A stretch of 64,000 nucleotides of DNA from Tessaracoccus sp. SD287. GTDB taxonomy: Bacteria > Actinomycetota > Actinomycetes > Propionibacteriales > Propionibacteriaceae. The position numbers and the translations under genes are program-made. Below are positions 44,407 to 53,585 of this stretch, one piece after another (within the stretch, counting starts at the first letter, position 1; every line of letters begins with the position of its first letter). Location: positions 1 through 64,000 of the forward strand of contig NZ_JADIJQ010000008.1 in the NCBI RefSeq assembly GCF_017355265.1, given 5' to 3'. Below the pieces are notes generated by a model. That model was not told the DNA's origin and did not search any database. It saw nothing but the letters and a program-made list of their open reading frames with translations.

Positions 44407-45366
44407 ATGGCAGGCAACAGCCAGCGCCGCGGCGCCACCACCAAGGGCAAGGGACGCACCGCTGGTTCGGGTGGACGCGTCCGCCGCGGACTCGAGGGCA
44501 AGGGGCCGACCCCCAAGGCCGAGGACCGCCCCTACCACAAGGCGCACAAGATGAAGCAGGTCGCGGCCAGGCGTGCGGTCGGCCGCCAGACGCGTCCGGG
44601 CCCCGGCGGCAAGGGTCGTCCCGGTTCGGGCCCCGAATGGGTCGCAGGACGCAACCCGGTGCTGGAGGCGCTGAACGCCGGACTTCCGGTCAGGACGGCC
44701 TACATCGCCGAGGGGGCCGAGCGCGACGACCGCCTGCGCGACATCCTGAAGTTCGCCGCCGAGCACACCATCCCGATGATGCAGGTGCACCGGGTCGAAC
44801 TCGACCGGCTCACCGGTGGTGCCCTGCACCAGGGCGTTGCCCTGCAGCTGCCCGCCTTCGAGTACGCCCACCCCGACGACGTGCTCGCCGATGCCATCAA
44901 TGATGAGGACTCCGAGGCCCTGGTGGTCTTCCTCGACCAGATCACCGACCCCCGAAACCTGGGCGCGGTGATTCGTTCGGCCGCCGCTTTCGGCGCCCAC
45001 GGGGTGGTCATCCCCGAGCGCCGCTCCGCGGGCATGACCGCCGCCGCCTGGAAGACCTCGGCCGGAGCCGCCGCCCGTATTCCGGTGGCGCTTGCCACCA
45101 ACCTGAACCGCGCCCTGGAGAGCTACTCCAAGGCGGGCTTCACCATCATCGGGCTGGCCGGTGAGGGTGACGTCGAGGTGTCCGGCATCCCCGGGGTCGA
45201 CGGCCCGTTGGTCGTGGTGATCGGCTCGGAGGGTGAGGGACTCTCACGCCTGGTCCGCGAGCACTGCGACCACCTGGTCTCGATTCCGATCACCAGCGAC
45301 GTCGAGAGCCTGAACGCCTCGGTGGCCGCCTCCATCGCGCTGTACGAGATCAACCGCTGCCGCTGA
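44407..45366 (+). CDS. rlmB: 23S rRNA (guanosine-2'-O-)-methyltransferase RlmB-type (SPOUT)
   Basis: A 319-aa TrmH-family enzyme with a ~75-residue basic, disordered head (many KGKG and RRG stretches) and a SPOUT fold: GRNPVLEALNAG (substrate-binding domain start), DQITDPRNLGAVIRSAAAFG (motif 1, ~180), GSEGEGLSRLVREHCD (motif 2, ~275), SIPITSDVESLNASVAASIALYE (motif 3, ~295-317). It starts 1 nt after the cysS stop, a pairing common in actinobacteria. The methylated site is assumed to be G2251 by similarity. Confidence 0.9.
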   Translation: MAGNSQRRGATTKGKGRTAGSGGRVRRGLEGKGPTPKAEDRPYHKAHKMKQVAARRAVGRQTRPGPGGKGRPGSGPEWVAGRNPVLEALNAGLPVRTAYIAEGAERDDRLRDILKFAAEHTIPMMQVHRVELDRLTGGALHQGVALQLPAFEYAHPDDVLADAINDEDSEALVVFLDQITDPRNLGAVIRSAAAFGAHGVVIPERRSAGMTAAAWKTSAGAAARIPVALATNLNRALESYSKAGFTIIGLAGEGDVEVSGIPGVDGPLVVVIGSEGEGLSRLVREHCDHLVSIPITSDVESLNASVAASIALYEINRCR

Positions 45367-45378
45367 ACGCGACGGTTC

Positions 45379-45452
45379 CCAGCAGAATGCCGCAGGATGG
45401 CGATGACGGTGGTTTCTTGCTGGTTTGGGCCCATTCTCAGGCATCCTGCTGG
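45379..45452. repeat. 74-bp palindromic element, copy 1
   Basis: The left arm (45379-45398, CCAGCAGAATGCCGCAGGAT) and right arm (45433-45452, ATTCTCAGGCATCCTGCTGG) are inverted repeats with few mismatches around 34 nt. The right arm contains the stop and C-terminus of the DUF559 gene. A second copy of identical length lies at 46365-46438. Confidence 0.75.
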
Positions 45453-46273
45453 GGCATCCGGTCGCGTTGGAAGCGTCGTACCCACTCGACCAGCTCATCG
45501 AGGGTGGCAGCGGTGAAGCGCAGCACCCTCCAGCCGTCGTACTGCAGCCAGTTGTGGCGGTTGGCGTCGTACTCCAGGTCCTGCCGGGTGCGGTGATAGG
45601 ACCAGCCGTCCAACTCGACCGCCAGCTTCAGGCCGGGGAAAGCGATGTCGATGTAGAACACCCGGCCGCGGATGTTGACGCGATGGTTGCCTTTCCACCC
45701 TGTGATGCGGTGGTGCCGCAGGATCTGGTGGGCAGAGCGCTCAAGGGCTGACCACGGCTGCTCGCGGGACTCGTGCAGGAGCCTGCGGCGCAGAGCGTTG
45801 CCCCTGCGCCAGGTCATCTCCTCCATTGTCCTCGCCAGCAGTTCCAAGGTCACCACCCGTCGCCGGAGCCCTTCGTCAATCGCCGTGCCGCCGAGATCAT
45901 CGACCATGTCCAGGACGGTCAAGGGCGCGGCGGTGATGCGCAGCTCTCCGCGACGGGTGACCAACGCATCGGGGATGGCCCTTCGTGAAACATGGAGCCA
46001 CGGCGGTGGAGCGATGAACCTGGCCTGGTCGAGGTGAACCGTCTCATCGAGGCGTTCGGGCCAGAAGTCGAGCCGGGCTGCTGTCTGTCTCGACAGCACG
46101 GAACCAGGCCGCAGCTCATGGGCAGCCCAGACGCGGTGCCACCAACCCGGCTGCGGATCTGCACTGTAGGCGCCGGGCAGCACAGGTGTGAGTCGCCCGG
46201 CGCGGACCTGCTCGTCGAGCCGGCTTCGTTCGGTGGGACTGAGGTGCTTGCGAATGATCAACGGGTTCTCCAT
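45437..46273 (-). CDS. DUF559/VSR-like endonuclease-fold protein
   Basis: A 278-aa protein. The N-terminal half (MENPLIIRKHLSPTERSRLDEQVRAGRLTPVLPGAY) looks like the AbiEi-type helical domain often fused to this fold. The C-terminal part (~190-278) is a DUF559 domain: FYIDIAFPGLKLAVELDGWSYHRTRQDLEYDANRHNWLQYDGWRVLRF, with the Asp and Glu-x-Asp residues of a Vsr/PD-(D/E)xK nuclease. ATG 46273 fits. The last residues (RMPQQDA) are coded by the right arm of a 74-bp palindromic element. A second copy lies upstream. Function unknown; a restriction, toxin or repair role is possible. Confidence 0.82.
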   Translation of the reverse strand: MENPLIIRKHLSPTERSRLDEQVRAGRLTPVLPGAYSADPQPGWWHRVWAAHELRPGSVLSRQTAARLDFWPERLDETVHLDQARFIAPPPWLHVSRRAIPDALVTRRGELRITAAPLTVLDMVDDLGGTAIDEGLRRRVVTLELLARTMEEMTWRRGNALRRRLLHESREQPWSALERSAHQILRHHRITGWKGNHRVNIRGRVFYIDIAFPGLKLAVELDGWSYHRTRQDLEYDANRHNWLQYDGWRVLRFTAATLDELVEWVRRFQRDRMPQQDA

Positions 46274-46364
46274 GACCCCGATTCCACGCACCGGCGCAGC
46301 CAGATCCGCGTTGTCCACAGCGTCCAGCGGCGTTGACAGAAGCTGTCCACAGTTCGGCCATTTC

Positions 46365-46438
46365 CCAGCAGGATGCCCGAGGATGTGTCCTGAACGGTCA
46401 TGAGGGCCTCTGACACCGATCCTCAGGCATTTTGCTGG
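46365..46438. repeat. 74-bp palindromic element, copy 2
   Basis: Left arm CCAGCAGGATGCCCGAGGAT (46365-46384) and right arm ATCCTCAGGCATTTTGCTGG (46419-46438) are near-perfect inverted repeats. The arms match copy 1 closely, while the 34-nt middles differ. It lies between the DUF559 gene and glyA. Confidence 0.75.
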
Positions 46439-46531
46439 TTCACGTTGACGTTCACGGACGCCGGTGCCCGAGGACAACCGCCGCTCGCGCGGTAGATTGG
46501 CACCCACACCGAACTCCCGAGGAGCATGCTC

Positions 46532-47971
46532 GTGTCGAACGCGAACGCAGAACTGGCCAGCGCCTACAAGACCATCCTTGACGTCGTCGGCCGCACCGAG
46601 CCACGCATCGCCGAGGCCACCCGTCAGGAACTGGCCGACCAGCGCGGTTCCCTGAAGCTCATCGCGTCGGAGAACTACGCCTCGCTGCCGGTGCTCGCCA
46701 CCATGGGCACCTGGTTCAGCGACAAGTACGCCGAGGGCACCGTCGGCCACCGCTTCTACGCCGGATGCCAGAACGTCGACACCGTCGAGTCACTGGCCGC
46801 CGAGCACGCCCGCGAACTGTTCGGGGCCGAGTACGCCTATGTGCAGCCCCACTCCGGCATCGATGCCAACCTGGTGGCCTACTGGGCGATCCTGTCCCAC
46901 AGGGTCGAGTCCCCAGCCCTCGAGCAGGTGGGCGCGAAGACCGTCAACGACCTCACCGAGGCCGACTGGGAGAGCCTGCGCCGCGCGTTCGGCGAGCAGA
47001 AGATCATGGGCATGTCCCTGGACGCCGGCGGCCACCTGACCCACGGCTTCCGTCACAACATCTCGGGCAAGATGTTCCACCAGCGCGCCTACGGCACCGA
47101 CCCCGAGACCCAATTGCTCGACTACGACGCCCTGGCCGCCTCGGTGAAGGAGTTCAAGCCGCTGATCCTGGTGGCGGGCTACTCCGCCTACCCGCGCCGG
47201 GTGGACTTCGCCAAGATGCGCGAGATCGCTGACTCGGTGGGTGCCACCCTGATGGTGGACATGGCCCACTTCGCAGGTCTGGTGGCGGGCAAGGTGTTCA
47301 CCGGCAACGAGAACCCCGTGCCCCACGCCCACGTCGTCACCACCACCACCCACAAGTCCCTGCGCGGTCCCCGCGGCGGCATGGTGCTGGCCACCAAGGA
47401 GTTCGCCCCCGACGTCGATCGCGGCTGCCCGATGGTACTCGGCGGTCCCCTGTCCCACATGATGGCTGCCAAGGCGGTGGCGCTGGCAGAGGCCCGCACC
47501 GCCGAGTTCCAGACCTACGCCCAGGACGTCGCCGACAACGCGAAGTCGCTGGCCGAGGGTTTCCTGACCCGGGGCGCGAAGCTGGTCACCGGCGGCACCG
47601 ACAACCACCTGGTGCTCCTGGACGTCACCAACTACGGGCTCACCGGTCGCCAGGCCGAGTCGGCCCTCATTGACGCCGGCGTGGTGTCCAACCGCAACTC
47701 GGTGCCGCAGGACCCCAATGGTGCCTGGTACACCAGCGGCGTCCGGCTGGGCACCCCGGCGCTGACCACCCGTGGTTTCACCGCCGACGACTTCGACCGG
47801 GTCGCCGAGCTGATCGTTGACGTGCTGGCGAACACCACCCCGGCCACCACCTCGGCCGGAACCCCCGGCAAGGCCAAGTACGTGATCGCCGATGGTGTGG
47901 CCGAGCGGACCATGTCCGCCGCCCAGGAACTGCTGGACGCCCACCCCTTGTACCCCGGCCTCGAGCTCTGA
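46532..47971 (+). CDS. glyA: Serine hydroxymethyltransferase with long insert
   Basis: A 479-aa SHMT, about 50-60 residues longer than the usual ~420. PLP and THF residues are present: SENYAS (~45), [18 protein letters not shown] (~72), [13 protein letters not shown] (~245), and [14 protein letters not shown] with the PLP lysine (~270). Extra segments lie near [22 protein letters not shown] and the AEDHLTHGFR-like region after res. ~120. GTG 46532 is preceded by GAGGAG at 7 nt; ATG 46526 is too close to it. It makes glycine and methylene-THF. Confidence 0.95.
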   Translation: MSNANAELASAYKTILDVVGRTEPRIAEATRQELADQRGSLKLIASENYASLPVLATMGTWFSDKYAEGTVGHRFYAGCQNVDTVESLAAEHARELFGAEYAYVQPHSGIDANLVAYWAILSHRVESPALEQVGAKTVNDLTEADWESLRRAFGEQKIMGMSLDAGGHLTHGFRHNISGKMFHQRAYGTDPETQLLDYDALAASVKEFKPLILVAGYSAYPRRVDFAKMREIADSVGATLMVDMAHFAGLVAGKVFTGNENPVPHAHVVTTTTHKSLRGPRGGMVLATKEFAPDVDRGCPMVLGGPLSHMMAAKAVALAEARTAEFQTYAQDVADNAKSLAEGFLTRGAKLVTGGTDNHLVLLDVTNYGLTGRQAESALIDAGVVSNRNSVPQDPNGAWYTSGVRLGTPALTTRGFTADDFDRVAELIVDVLANTTPATTSAGTPGKAKYVIADGVAERTMSAAQELLDAHPLYPGLEL

Positions 47972-47983
47972 GACGTCCACCTG

Positions 47984-48039
47984 CCCCACACCACAACAGC
48001 TGCCCCCGCCTCGAGGCGGGGGCAGCTGCATGTGTGGGG
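47984..48039. terminator. Nested bidirectional terminator after glyA
   Basis: A 14-bp stem (CAGCTGCCCCCGCC/GGCGGGGGCAGCTG, 47997-48028) with a TCGA loop, enclosed by a second stem CCCCACAC (47984-47991)/GTGTGGGG (48032-48039). It lies between the convergent glyA and DUF2207 genes and could stop both. Confidence 0.85.
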
Positions 48040-48057
48040 TGCAGGTGGCGTCGTGGC

Positions 48058-49788
48058 TCAGCGCGAGAACAACCGACCCTGCACGGCCGTGATGAACGCG
48101 TCCAGGGATGCCGGCAGGTGGTGCAGGTGCCAGTCCGGGGGCGCGTGGTACCAGTCCAGCTTGGTGGAGTCGGCGTGCTCGTCACCGTCGGCGGCAACCA
48201 TGGCCTCGATCCATCGGTCCTTGCCACCCAGGACGACCGCGTAGGGCAACAGTTCGGAGATCTCGTGCAGTTCACGGCCGTGGGGCATCTGGTCGGTGCG
48301 CTGGTGCTGCAGCAGGGACGCGAATCCGTGCAGACCGGCCAGGAGTTCCGAACCACGCGCCGAACGACGAGGCATCTGCTGCGAGACCCACAGCAGACCG
48401 ACGGCGACGGCCACCAGGGCCAGACCGACCAGACCGAACCGGGTGAAGGCCACCAGCAGCCCCAACGCCACCAGGGCGACGACCAGGCTCACCCAGCCAG
48501 CGACCGCGAAGGTGTTGCGGGCCGCATCGGGGCGGTTCTCGAACCAGCCCTGCTCGACGACGTCGTCGTACAGTGCGTCCTGCACCTGGGGGACGACGGG
48601 CCCGACAGCCTCACCGATCCGTGAGACCAGCACCGGCTCACCGCCGACCGGGGCCACGGCGTCCAGCAGCAGCATCTCGTACTGGTGCAACTCGCCGCGG
48701 CCGGACTGCCGGCGGGTGAAGGACCAGTCCATCGGGCTGTGCCCATCGTTGGGCAGCTGTTCGATGCGCAGGTGGCCGCGCACGGCGAGGTCGAGCAGGG
48801 TGCCCGTGACGTCGACGGGGTCGACGCGCTCGTCGGCGACGGTGCCGATCTGCCCGGGGCGGACGTCGCTGACCATCGCGAACTGCGACTGTCCCTCAGC
48901 GATCGGCGCGAACTCGGCCACCAGGGTCGGGTGCGACATGGCCTGCACGTCACGCCCGGAGCGTCGGTGCAACGACCACAGCGCCAGTCCCCCCACCAGC
49001 AGCGCGCCAAGGGTCGCCAGGGCGGTGGGCCAGTTGACAGTGAAGGCACGGTCCAGGGTCCAGTGGTGGTCGATCTGCTCATTGGCCGCCAGAGCGCTGG
49101 TGGGCGAGATGAAACTGACCAGGACGACCTCGTTGGGGCCGCGCGGGCCGTCCTCAAAGGTCGGGACGGGGGCCTCGTGGGTGCCCGCCTGCCAGTTGGA
49201 GCAGGCACCGGGGGCGACCGGGTTGCCGGAGCGGCAGTCGATCCAGCTGACGGGCGCGGCGGTATTGATGGTGCCGCTCACCTGCGTCACAGCCACATTC
49301 AGGCCCTGCAGGAAGTGCCACGCAAAGGTCGAGGTGGCCTCGTGCTGGTCCGGCTTCGGGTTGGCCGAGACGGCGCCGATGACTCGGTAGCTGATCACGA
49401 TCGGCTGGTTGTTCGCCTTGGCGGTGTCGATCTCGATGACCTTGTCGTCCCCGTCGTCGCTGACGGCCGCACCCAGGTCGGCACCACCAGCGGTGGCCTT
49501 CAGGTCGGTGATGGTGAACACGTAGTCACTGGTCGATGTCGCCGGACGCTTCGTCCGGAATGCCTGGCGCACGGTCTGCGGCTTCGTGTCGCCCAGGGTG
49601 AGGGTCGCGGTGACGCCCAGCGCCCCATCGGAGGCCAGTTGTGCCTCGATCACGTAGGACTGCGCCGTCTCGTCGGCGCGAGCGCTCAGGGCCAGCGGTC
49701 CCCCCACCATGACCGCGCCCAGCATGAGGGCGACCAGCAGTTGGATCGAGCGCGTCAACAGCGCACCCGGGGCGGCGTGGTGGGACAT
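48058..49788 (-). CDS. DUF2207-type membrane protein
   Basis: A 576-aa protein. A signal peptide (res. ~12-36, ending SARA) leads to an extracellular beta-rich domain (DUF2207 N-part, ~40-255) with two cysteines (WIDCRSGNPVAPGAC), then a TM helix (~265-283), a cytoplasmic part with VDPVDVTGTLLDLAVRGHLRIEQL, a pair of TM helices (~410-450) and a C-terminal cytoplasmic tail with the conserved LHEISELLPYAVVLGG. The order matches DUF2207 proteins, with no known function. ATG 49788 has GAAAGG upstream. Confidence 0.82.
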   Translation of the reverse strand: MSHHAAPGALLTRSIQLLVALMLGAVMVGGPLALSARADETAQSYVIEAQLASDGALGVTATLTLGDTKPQTVRQAFRTKRPATSTSDYVFTITDLKATAGGADLGAAVSDDGDDKVIEIDTAKANNQPIVISYRVIGAVSANPKPDQHEATSTFAWHFLQGLNVAVTQVSGTINTAAPVSWIDCRSGNPVAPGACSNWQAGTHEAPVPTFEDGPRGPNEVVLVSFISPTSALAANEQIDHHWTLDRAFTVNWPTALATLGALLVGGLALWSLHRRSGRDVQAMSHPTLVAEFAPIAEGQSQFAMVSDVRPGQIGTVADERVDPVDVTGTLLDLAVRGHLRIEQLPNDGHSPMDWSFTRRQSGRGELHQYEMLLLDAVAPVGGEPVLVSRIGEAVGPVVPQVQDALYDDVVEQGWFENRPDAARNTFAVAGWVSLVVALVALGLLVAFTRFGLVGLALVAVAVGLLWVSQQMPRRSARGSELLAGLHGFASLLQHQRTDQMPHGRELHEISELLPYAVVLGGKDRWIEAMVAADGDEHADSTKLDWYHAPPDWHLHHLPASLDAFITAVQGRLFSR

Positions 49789-49894
49789 GACTGGCCTTTC
49801 CATCCGTGCAGGGGGCCGGCACGGCTCGCTGACGGATACTATTCCACACGGGAAGGGTCATTGCCGAGACCCTTGTGGCGGGTATTGTGACACC

Positions 49895-49924
49895 GTGATG
49901 AAGCCCCGGCGCACGTCCACCTGA
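49895..49924 (+). CDS. Possible nine-codon leaderless leader ORF
   Basis: GTG-ATG-AAG-CCC-CGG-CGC-ACG-TCC-ACC-TGA follows TATTGT (49883-49888) by 6 nt, the same spacing as proven-looking leaderless starts elsewhere in the window. It lies 53 nt upstream of the metallopeptidase gene at 49978. It may be translated and affect expression of that gene, or be chance. Confidence 0.25.
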   Translation: MMKPRRTST

Positions 49925-49977
49925 TTCGTCTGCCACCAGCCTCGTTGTCGTTCCCGCACCGCGCCGATGGAGTCGCC

Positions 49978-51045
49978 ATGACCAACAATCCCCCGTACCC
50001 GCCTTTCCCACCGCCGCGCGGACAGCACCGGGTTGTCAGTGGGCAGGGATACGGGCATCCGGGTTTCAACAGCCAGCAATTCGGCAACCCATGGCGCGGC
50101 GTCCAACAGTTCCCCACCCCCCTGCCAGCTCCGGCACCGAGGAAGGCCTCGATCCTGCCGGCCGTGCTGATCGTCGCCGTGGCGCTGGTGGCGGTCATTG
50201 GGATGGTGAAGCTCGCCAGCGACGGGGGCGGCGGGGAGCGGCCGAGCACCCGCTACCAGCACGAGGACTACCAGATTCCCCCCGCCGCCCAGGAGCATCC
50301 CGCCCTGCCCTGGCCATCGACTGACGCCGACATCAAGAACTGGCTCGAGAACAACGCGCTCTACTCCCAACAGGTGGCGGTCCCGGTGCGCTGCGAACTG
50401 GGTGCCTTCGACCACACCACCGCTACCAGCGACCAGAAGAAGGCTCAACTGGAGAAGACGTTGGTCTGCCTGGTGCGGGTGTGGGGTCCGACCCTGGAAG
50501 CCGCCGGGTTCACCATCACCCATCCGACGGTGACCATGTACGACGCCCCCATCCAGAACGCCTGCGGCAAGGCCGAGACGCACAATGCCTTCTACTGCGG
50601 CGTCGACCAGAACCTGTACTTCGCCACTGACGTCCACGAGATCCTGGGTGAGAAGGCCGGCGATCCGTGGGCCTACGAGGCGGTGATGGCCCACGAGTTC
50701 GGCCACTCCGTGCAGGGACGGGCCGGCATCATCCCCGCCAAGGCGCTCAAGGCGCAGCAGGCCACCAACGAGGCCGGTCAACTCGAACCGACCCGCCGCA
50801 ATGAGGCGCAGGCCGACTGCCTGGCCGGGCTCTTCTTCAACTCCGTCCAGGAGTCTATGGGTCTGGATGACGACCAGGTCAGCGGCATCGGGGGCTTCTT
50901 CGGCCAGATCGGCAACGACGACCCGTCCCGGTTGAGCTCCCATCCCCAGCCGCCGACCCGCGCCAGGTGGTTCGGACGAGGTGCGGGCAACACCGCCATC
51001 GGCGTCTGCAACAGCTACGTCGCCCCCCTGGACGACGTGAAGTAG
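49978..51045 (+). CDS. Membrane-anchored neutral zinc metallopeptidase, copy 1
   Basis: A 355-aa type II membrane protein: a Pro/Gly-rich cytoplasmic head, a TM helix (~61-80, ILPAVLIVAVALVAVIGMV), and an extracytoplasmic YpfJ/KPN_02809-type domain (~120-355). The metal site is [18 protein letters not shown] (HExxH), with the third ligand in [15 protein letters not shown]. Conserved cysteines (RCEL, VCLV, ACGK, FYCG, DCLAG, VCNS) may form disulfides. ATG 49978 has GGAG 5 nt upstream. Substrate unknown. Confidence 0.88.
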   Translation: MTNNPPYPPFPPPRGQHRVVSGQGYGHPGFNSQQFGNPWRGVQQFPTPLPAPAPRKASILPAVLIVAVALVAVIGMVKLASDGGGGERPSTRYQHEDYQIPPAAQEHPALPWPSTDADIKNWLENNALYSQQVAVPVRCELGAFDHTTATSDQKKAQLEKTLVCLVRVWGPTLEAAGFTITHPTVTMYDAPIQNACGKAETHNAFYCGVDQNLYFATDVHEILGEKAGDPWAYEAVMAHEFGHSVQGRAGIIPAKALKAQQATNEAGQLEPTRRNEAQADCLAGLFFNSVQESMGLDDDQVSGIGGFFGQIGNDDPSRLSSHPQPPTRARWFGRGAGNTAIGVCNSYVAPLDDVK

Positions 51046-51107
51046 CACGGCCGGCGGGGTTGACTGCAGCCAGTGCCGGCGACCCGGCCAGCGGCTAATC
51101 TGACGAC

Positions 51108-52250
51108 GTGAGCAGCCACCAGCAGCCAGGATGGGACGACTTCGCCACGCGGCGACGCGAACCCGGTGCGGTCGGGGGCGGGTTCGGCACCCAGTCCCAG
51201 TGGCGCGCACCGGCACCGTTCCCGGGCCAGCAGCAGTACCCGGCCCCCCAGTACCCGCCTGCCCAGTACCCGCCGCCGCAGTTCCCCGGACAGTTCGGTC
51301 AGGGCGGCTACCCCCCGTACCCGGCACCGCCCCCGCATCCGCCGCGCAACCGCTCCGTGGTGCCGGTCATCCTGCTGTGCATCGTGGCCGTGGTCGCCGT
51401 GCTGGGGGTGGTGGCGCTGGCCACCGGTGACAACCGGCCCGGCGGGCAGACCAATCGCTACCAGAACGACGACTACCAGGTGCCACCGGCCGTCGGCAAC
51501 CACCCGTCACTGCCCCGACCCACCTCGGATTCCCAGGTCAAGACCTGGCTCGAGGACAACGCGATCTACCAGCAGGACGTGGCCAAGCCGGTGCGCTGCG
51601 AACTGGCTGCCTTCGACCACACCACGGCGACCAGTGACCAGAAGAAGGTCCAACTCGAGAAGGCCCTCGAATGCCTGGTCAGGGTGTGGGGTCCGACCCT
51701 GGAGACCGCCGGTTTCACCATCACCCATCCGACGGTGACGATGTACAGCAGCCCCATCCAGGGTGCCTGCGGCAAGACCGCGATGCGCAACGCCTTCTAC
51801 TGCAGCCTCGACCAGAACCTGTACTTCGCCACCGACCTGCACACCATCTTCGGCGCCAAGTCGGACGACCAGTGGGCCTACGAGGCGGTGATGGCCCACG
51901 AGTTCGGCCATTCGATCCAGGGCCGGACGGGAATCATCCCCGCGAGGAACCTGCTGCTCAAGGACGAGACCAGCAAGGCGGTCGCCTACCTCAGCGTCCG
52001 CCGCACCGAGGCCCAGGCCGACTGCCTGGCCGGGCTGTTCTTCAACTCCACCCAGGAGTCACTGGGGCTGGCCCCCGAGGACATCACCAGCATCCAGAAC
52101 TTCTACGGCTCCATCGGCAACAAGGACCCGAACAAGATCAGCACCCACCCCCAGCCCCAGTCGCGCTACCGCTGGTTCCAGGCCGGCATCACCAATGTCT
52201 CGGTCGGCACCTGCAACACGTTCACGGTGCCCGCGGACGAGGTCAAGTAG
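51108..52250 (+). CDS. Membrane-anchored neutral zinc metallopeptidase, copy 2
   Basis: A 380-aa paralogue of the preceding gene with the same order: a longer Pro/Gln/Tyr-rich head ([16 protein letters not shown]), a TM helix (~82-102), and the domain with [18 protein letters not shown] and [15 protein letters not shown]. Cysteines match copy 1. The catalytic-region DNA is nearly identical in both genes while the heads differ. GTG 51108 lies 6 nt after TAATCT (51096-51101). It ends 8 nt inside the convergent ispF gene. Confidence 0.88.
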   Translation: MSSHQQPGWDDFATRRREPGAVGGGFGTQSQWRAPAPFPGQQQYPAPQYPPAQYPPPQFPGQFGQGGYPPYPAPPPHPPRNRSVVPVILLCIVAVVAVLGVVALATGDNRPGGQTNRYQNDDYQVPPAVGNHPSLPRPTSDSQVKTWLEDNAIYQQDVAKPVRCELAAFDHTTATSDQKKVQLEKALECLVRVWGPTLETAGFTITHPTVTMYSSPIQGACGKTAMRNAFYCSLDQNLYFATDLHTIFGAKSDDQWAYEAVMAHEFGHSIQGRTGIIPARNLLLKDETSKAVAYLSVRRTEAQADCLAGLFFNSTQESLGLAPEDITSIQNFYGSIGNKDPNKISTHPQPQSRYRWFQAGITNVSVGTCNTFTVPADEVK

Positions 52251-52734
52251 GCCCGGGCCCCACCACCAGCGCGGTGGCGACGGCAGCCACACCCTCGCCA
52301 CGTCCGGTCAGGCCCAGCCCGTCGGTGGTGGTGGCAGACACGCTGACCGGACACCCCAATGCTTCGGACATCAGCTGTTCGGCCTCGACGCGGCGCCCAC
52401 CGATGCGTGGACGGTTGCCAATCACCTGCACCGACACGTTGCCCAGTTCGAAGCCGGCAGCGCGCACCCGACGCGCGGTCTCAGCCAGGAAGGCGACCCC
52501 GCTGGCCCCCGACCACGCCGGGTCGGACGTGCCGTAGTTGCTGCCCAGGTCACCGAGCCCGGCCGCCGCCAGCAGGGCGTCGCAGGCAGCGTGGCAGGCG
52601 ACGTCACCGTCGGAGTGGCCAGCCGGCCCGGCCGTCTCGTCCGGGAAGTGCAGACCGGCGACGTGCATGGGGACGCCGTTCTCGAGGCGGTGGACGTCGA
52701 CGCCGATGCCGGTGCGGGGCAGTCCGTCGATCAC
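52243..52734 (-). CDS. ispF: 2-C-methyl-D-erythritol 2,4-cyclodiphosphate synthase
   Basis: A 163-aa Isp[13 protein letters not shown] (metal Asp and His, res. ~9-20), [27 protein letters not shown] (~41-67, HSDGD motif) and [20 protein letters not shown] (~136-155). It cyclises CDP-methylerythritol phosphate in the MEP isoprenoid route. GTG 52734 overlaps the ispD stop by 4 nt (GTGA), with GGAGG at about 8 nt. The gene follows ispD in one unit. Confidence 0.95.
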   Translation of the reverse strand: MIDGLPRTGIGVDVHRLENGVPMHVAGLHFPDETAGPAGHSDGDVACHAACDALLAAAGLGDLGSNYGTSDPAWSGASGVAFLAETARRVRAAGFELGNVSVQVIGNRPRIGGRRVEAEQLMSEALGCPVSVSATTTDGLGLTGRGEGVAAVATALVVGPGPT

Positions 52735-53483
52735 CCGTTGTGCCTCCAGTGGCGCCACACCCGGCGACCAGAGTGATGGCCGAGGGTCTCGCGCACCTTC
52801 CACAATGCCCGGGCGATCGTCAGGTCAGCCGGTTCGGTGATCTTCATGCCCATCCGCGAACCGTGCACCAACTCGGCCCGATGCCCCATGGCCTCACAGA
52901 TCGAGGCGTCGTCGGTGAACCGGCGTTCGTTTCCGGCAACTGCCTCGTGGCACTCCCAGATGACCTTCAACGCGAACCCCTGCGGCGTCTGCACCGCACG
53001 CAGGCTGTCACGATTGATCAGGACGGTGTTGTTGTCCTCGTCCACCATGCGAATGGTGTCGGTCACCGGTACGGCGGGGATCACCGCGACAGCGCCCTCA
53101 TGCACCTTGGCGATCACGTCCTTCACCACGTGCGCCGGCACCATGGGGCGGACGGCGTCATGGATGAGCACGATCTCGGCCTCGCGCAGGACGGGGTCGG
53201 CCATGATGGCCTGCAGTCCGCGGTGGACGGACTCCTGCCGGCTCGCTCCGCCGGTGGTCATCACGACCGGGATCGGGGAACCCGTCAGGTGCTTGATGAA
53301 CCGGTCGGCAGTTTTCGGGTTGACGACGACCACGGCGTGGGTGCAGCCGCCGGCCGACATCGCCTCGATGGACATGCCCACGACGGCGCGACCGGTCAGT
53401 TTCAGGATCGCCTTCGGCGTGGGGCCGCCGTAGCGACTACCAATTCCGGCGGCGACAACGATGGCAACAACGGGTTTAGACAC
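52731..53483 (-). CDS. ispD: 2-C-methyl-D-erythritol 4-phosphate cytidylyltransferase
   Basis: A 250-aa Isp[23 protein letters not shown] (res. ~6-27, nucleotide-binding loop), [14 protein letters not shown] (~79), [10 protein letters not shown] (~103) and TQTPQGF-like VQTPQGF (~160). It attaches CMP to methylerythritol 4-phosphate. GTG 53483 lies 6 nt after GATACT on this strand (53495-53490), a leaderless start, so ispD-ispF has its own promoter although it lies 102 nt downstream of ptsI in the same direction. GTG is the sole good start. Confidence 0.93.
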   Translation of the reverse strand: MSKPVVAIVVAAGIGSRYGGPTPKAILKLTGRAVVGMSIEAMSAGGCTHAVVVVNPKTADRFIKHLTGSPIPVVMTTGGASRQESVHRGLQAIMADPVLREAEIVLIHDAVRPMVPAHVVKDVIAKVHEGAVAVIPAVPVTDTIRMVDEDNNTVLINRDSLRAVQTPQGFALKVIWECHEAVAGNERRFTDDASICEAMGHRAELVHGSRMGMKITEPADLTIARALWKVRETLGHHSGRRVWRHWRHNG

Positions 53484-53585
53484 CAGTCGAGTATCGCATC
53501 CCGCATCCACCGGCTCGTCCACCGGCTGGTCACAGCATCTCCAGATGGTGCCCCTGGCCGCCCTTCACGGCTGGTGACCCGACCC

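Noticed and set aside
45379-46438. Insertion sequence around the DUF559 gene
   Set aside because: No transposase or target-site duplication was seen. The palindromic elements are kept as repeats and a finding without calling an IS.
46440-46531. ZTP or glycine riboswitch before glyA
   Set aside because: No recognisable core motif was found; only a TAGATT box (46491-46496) and the ribosome site are evident.
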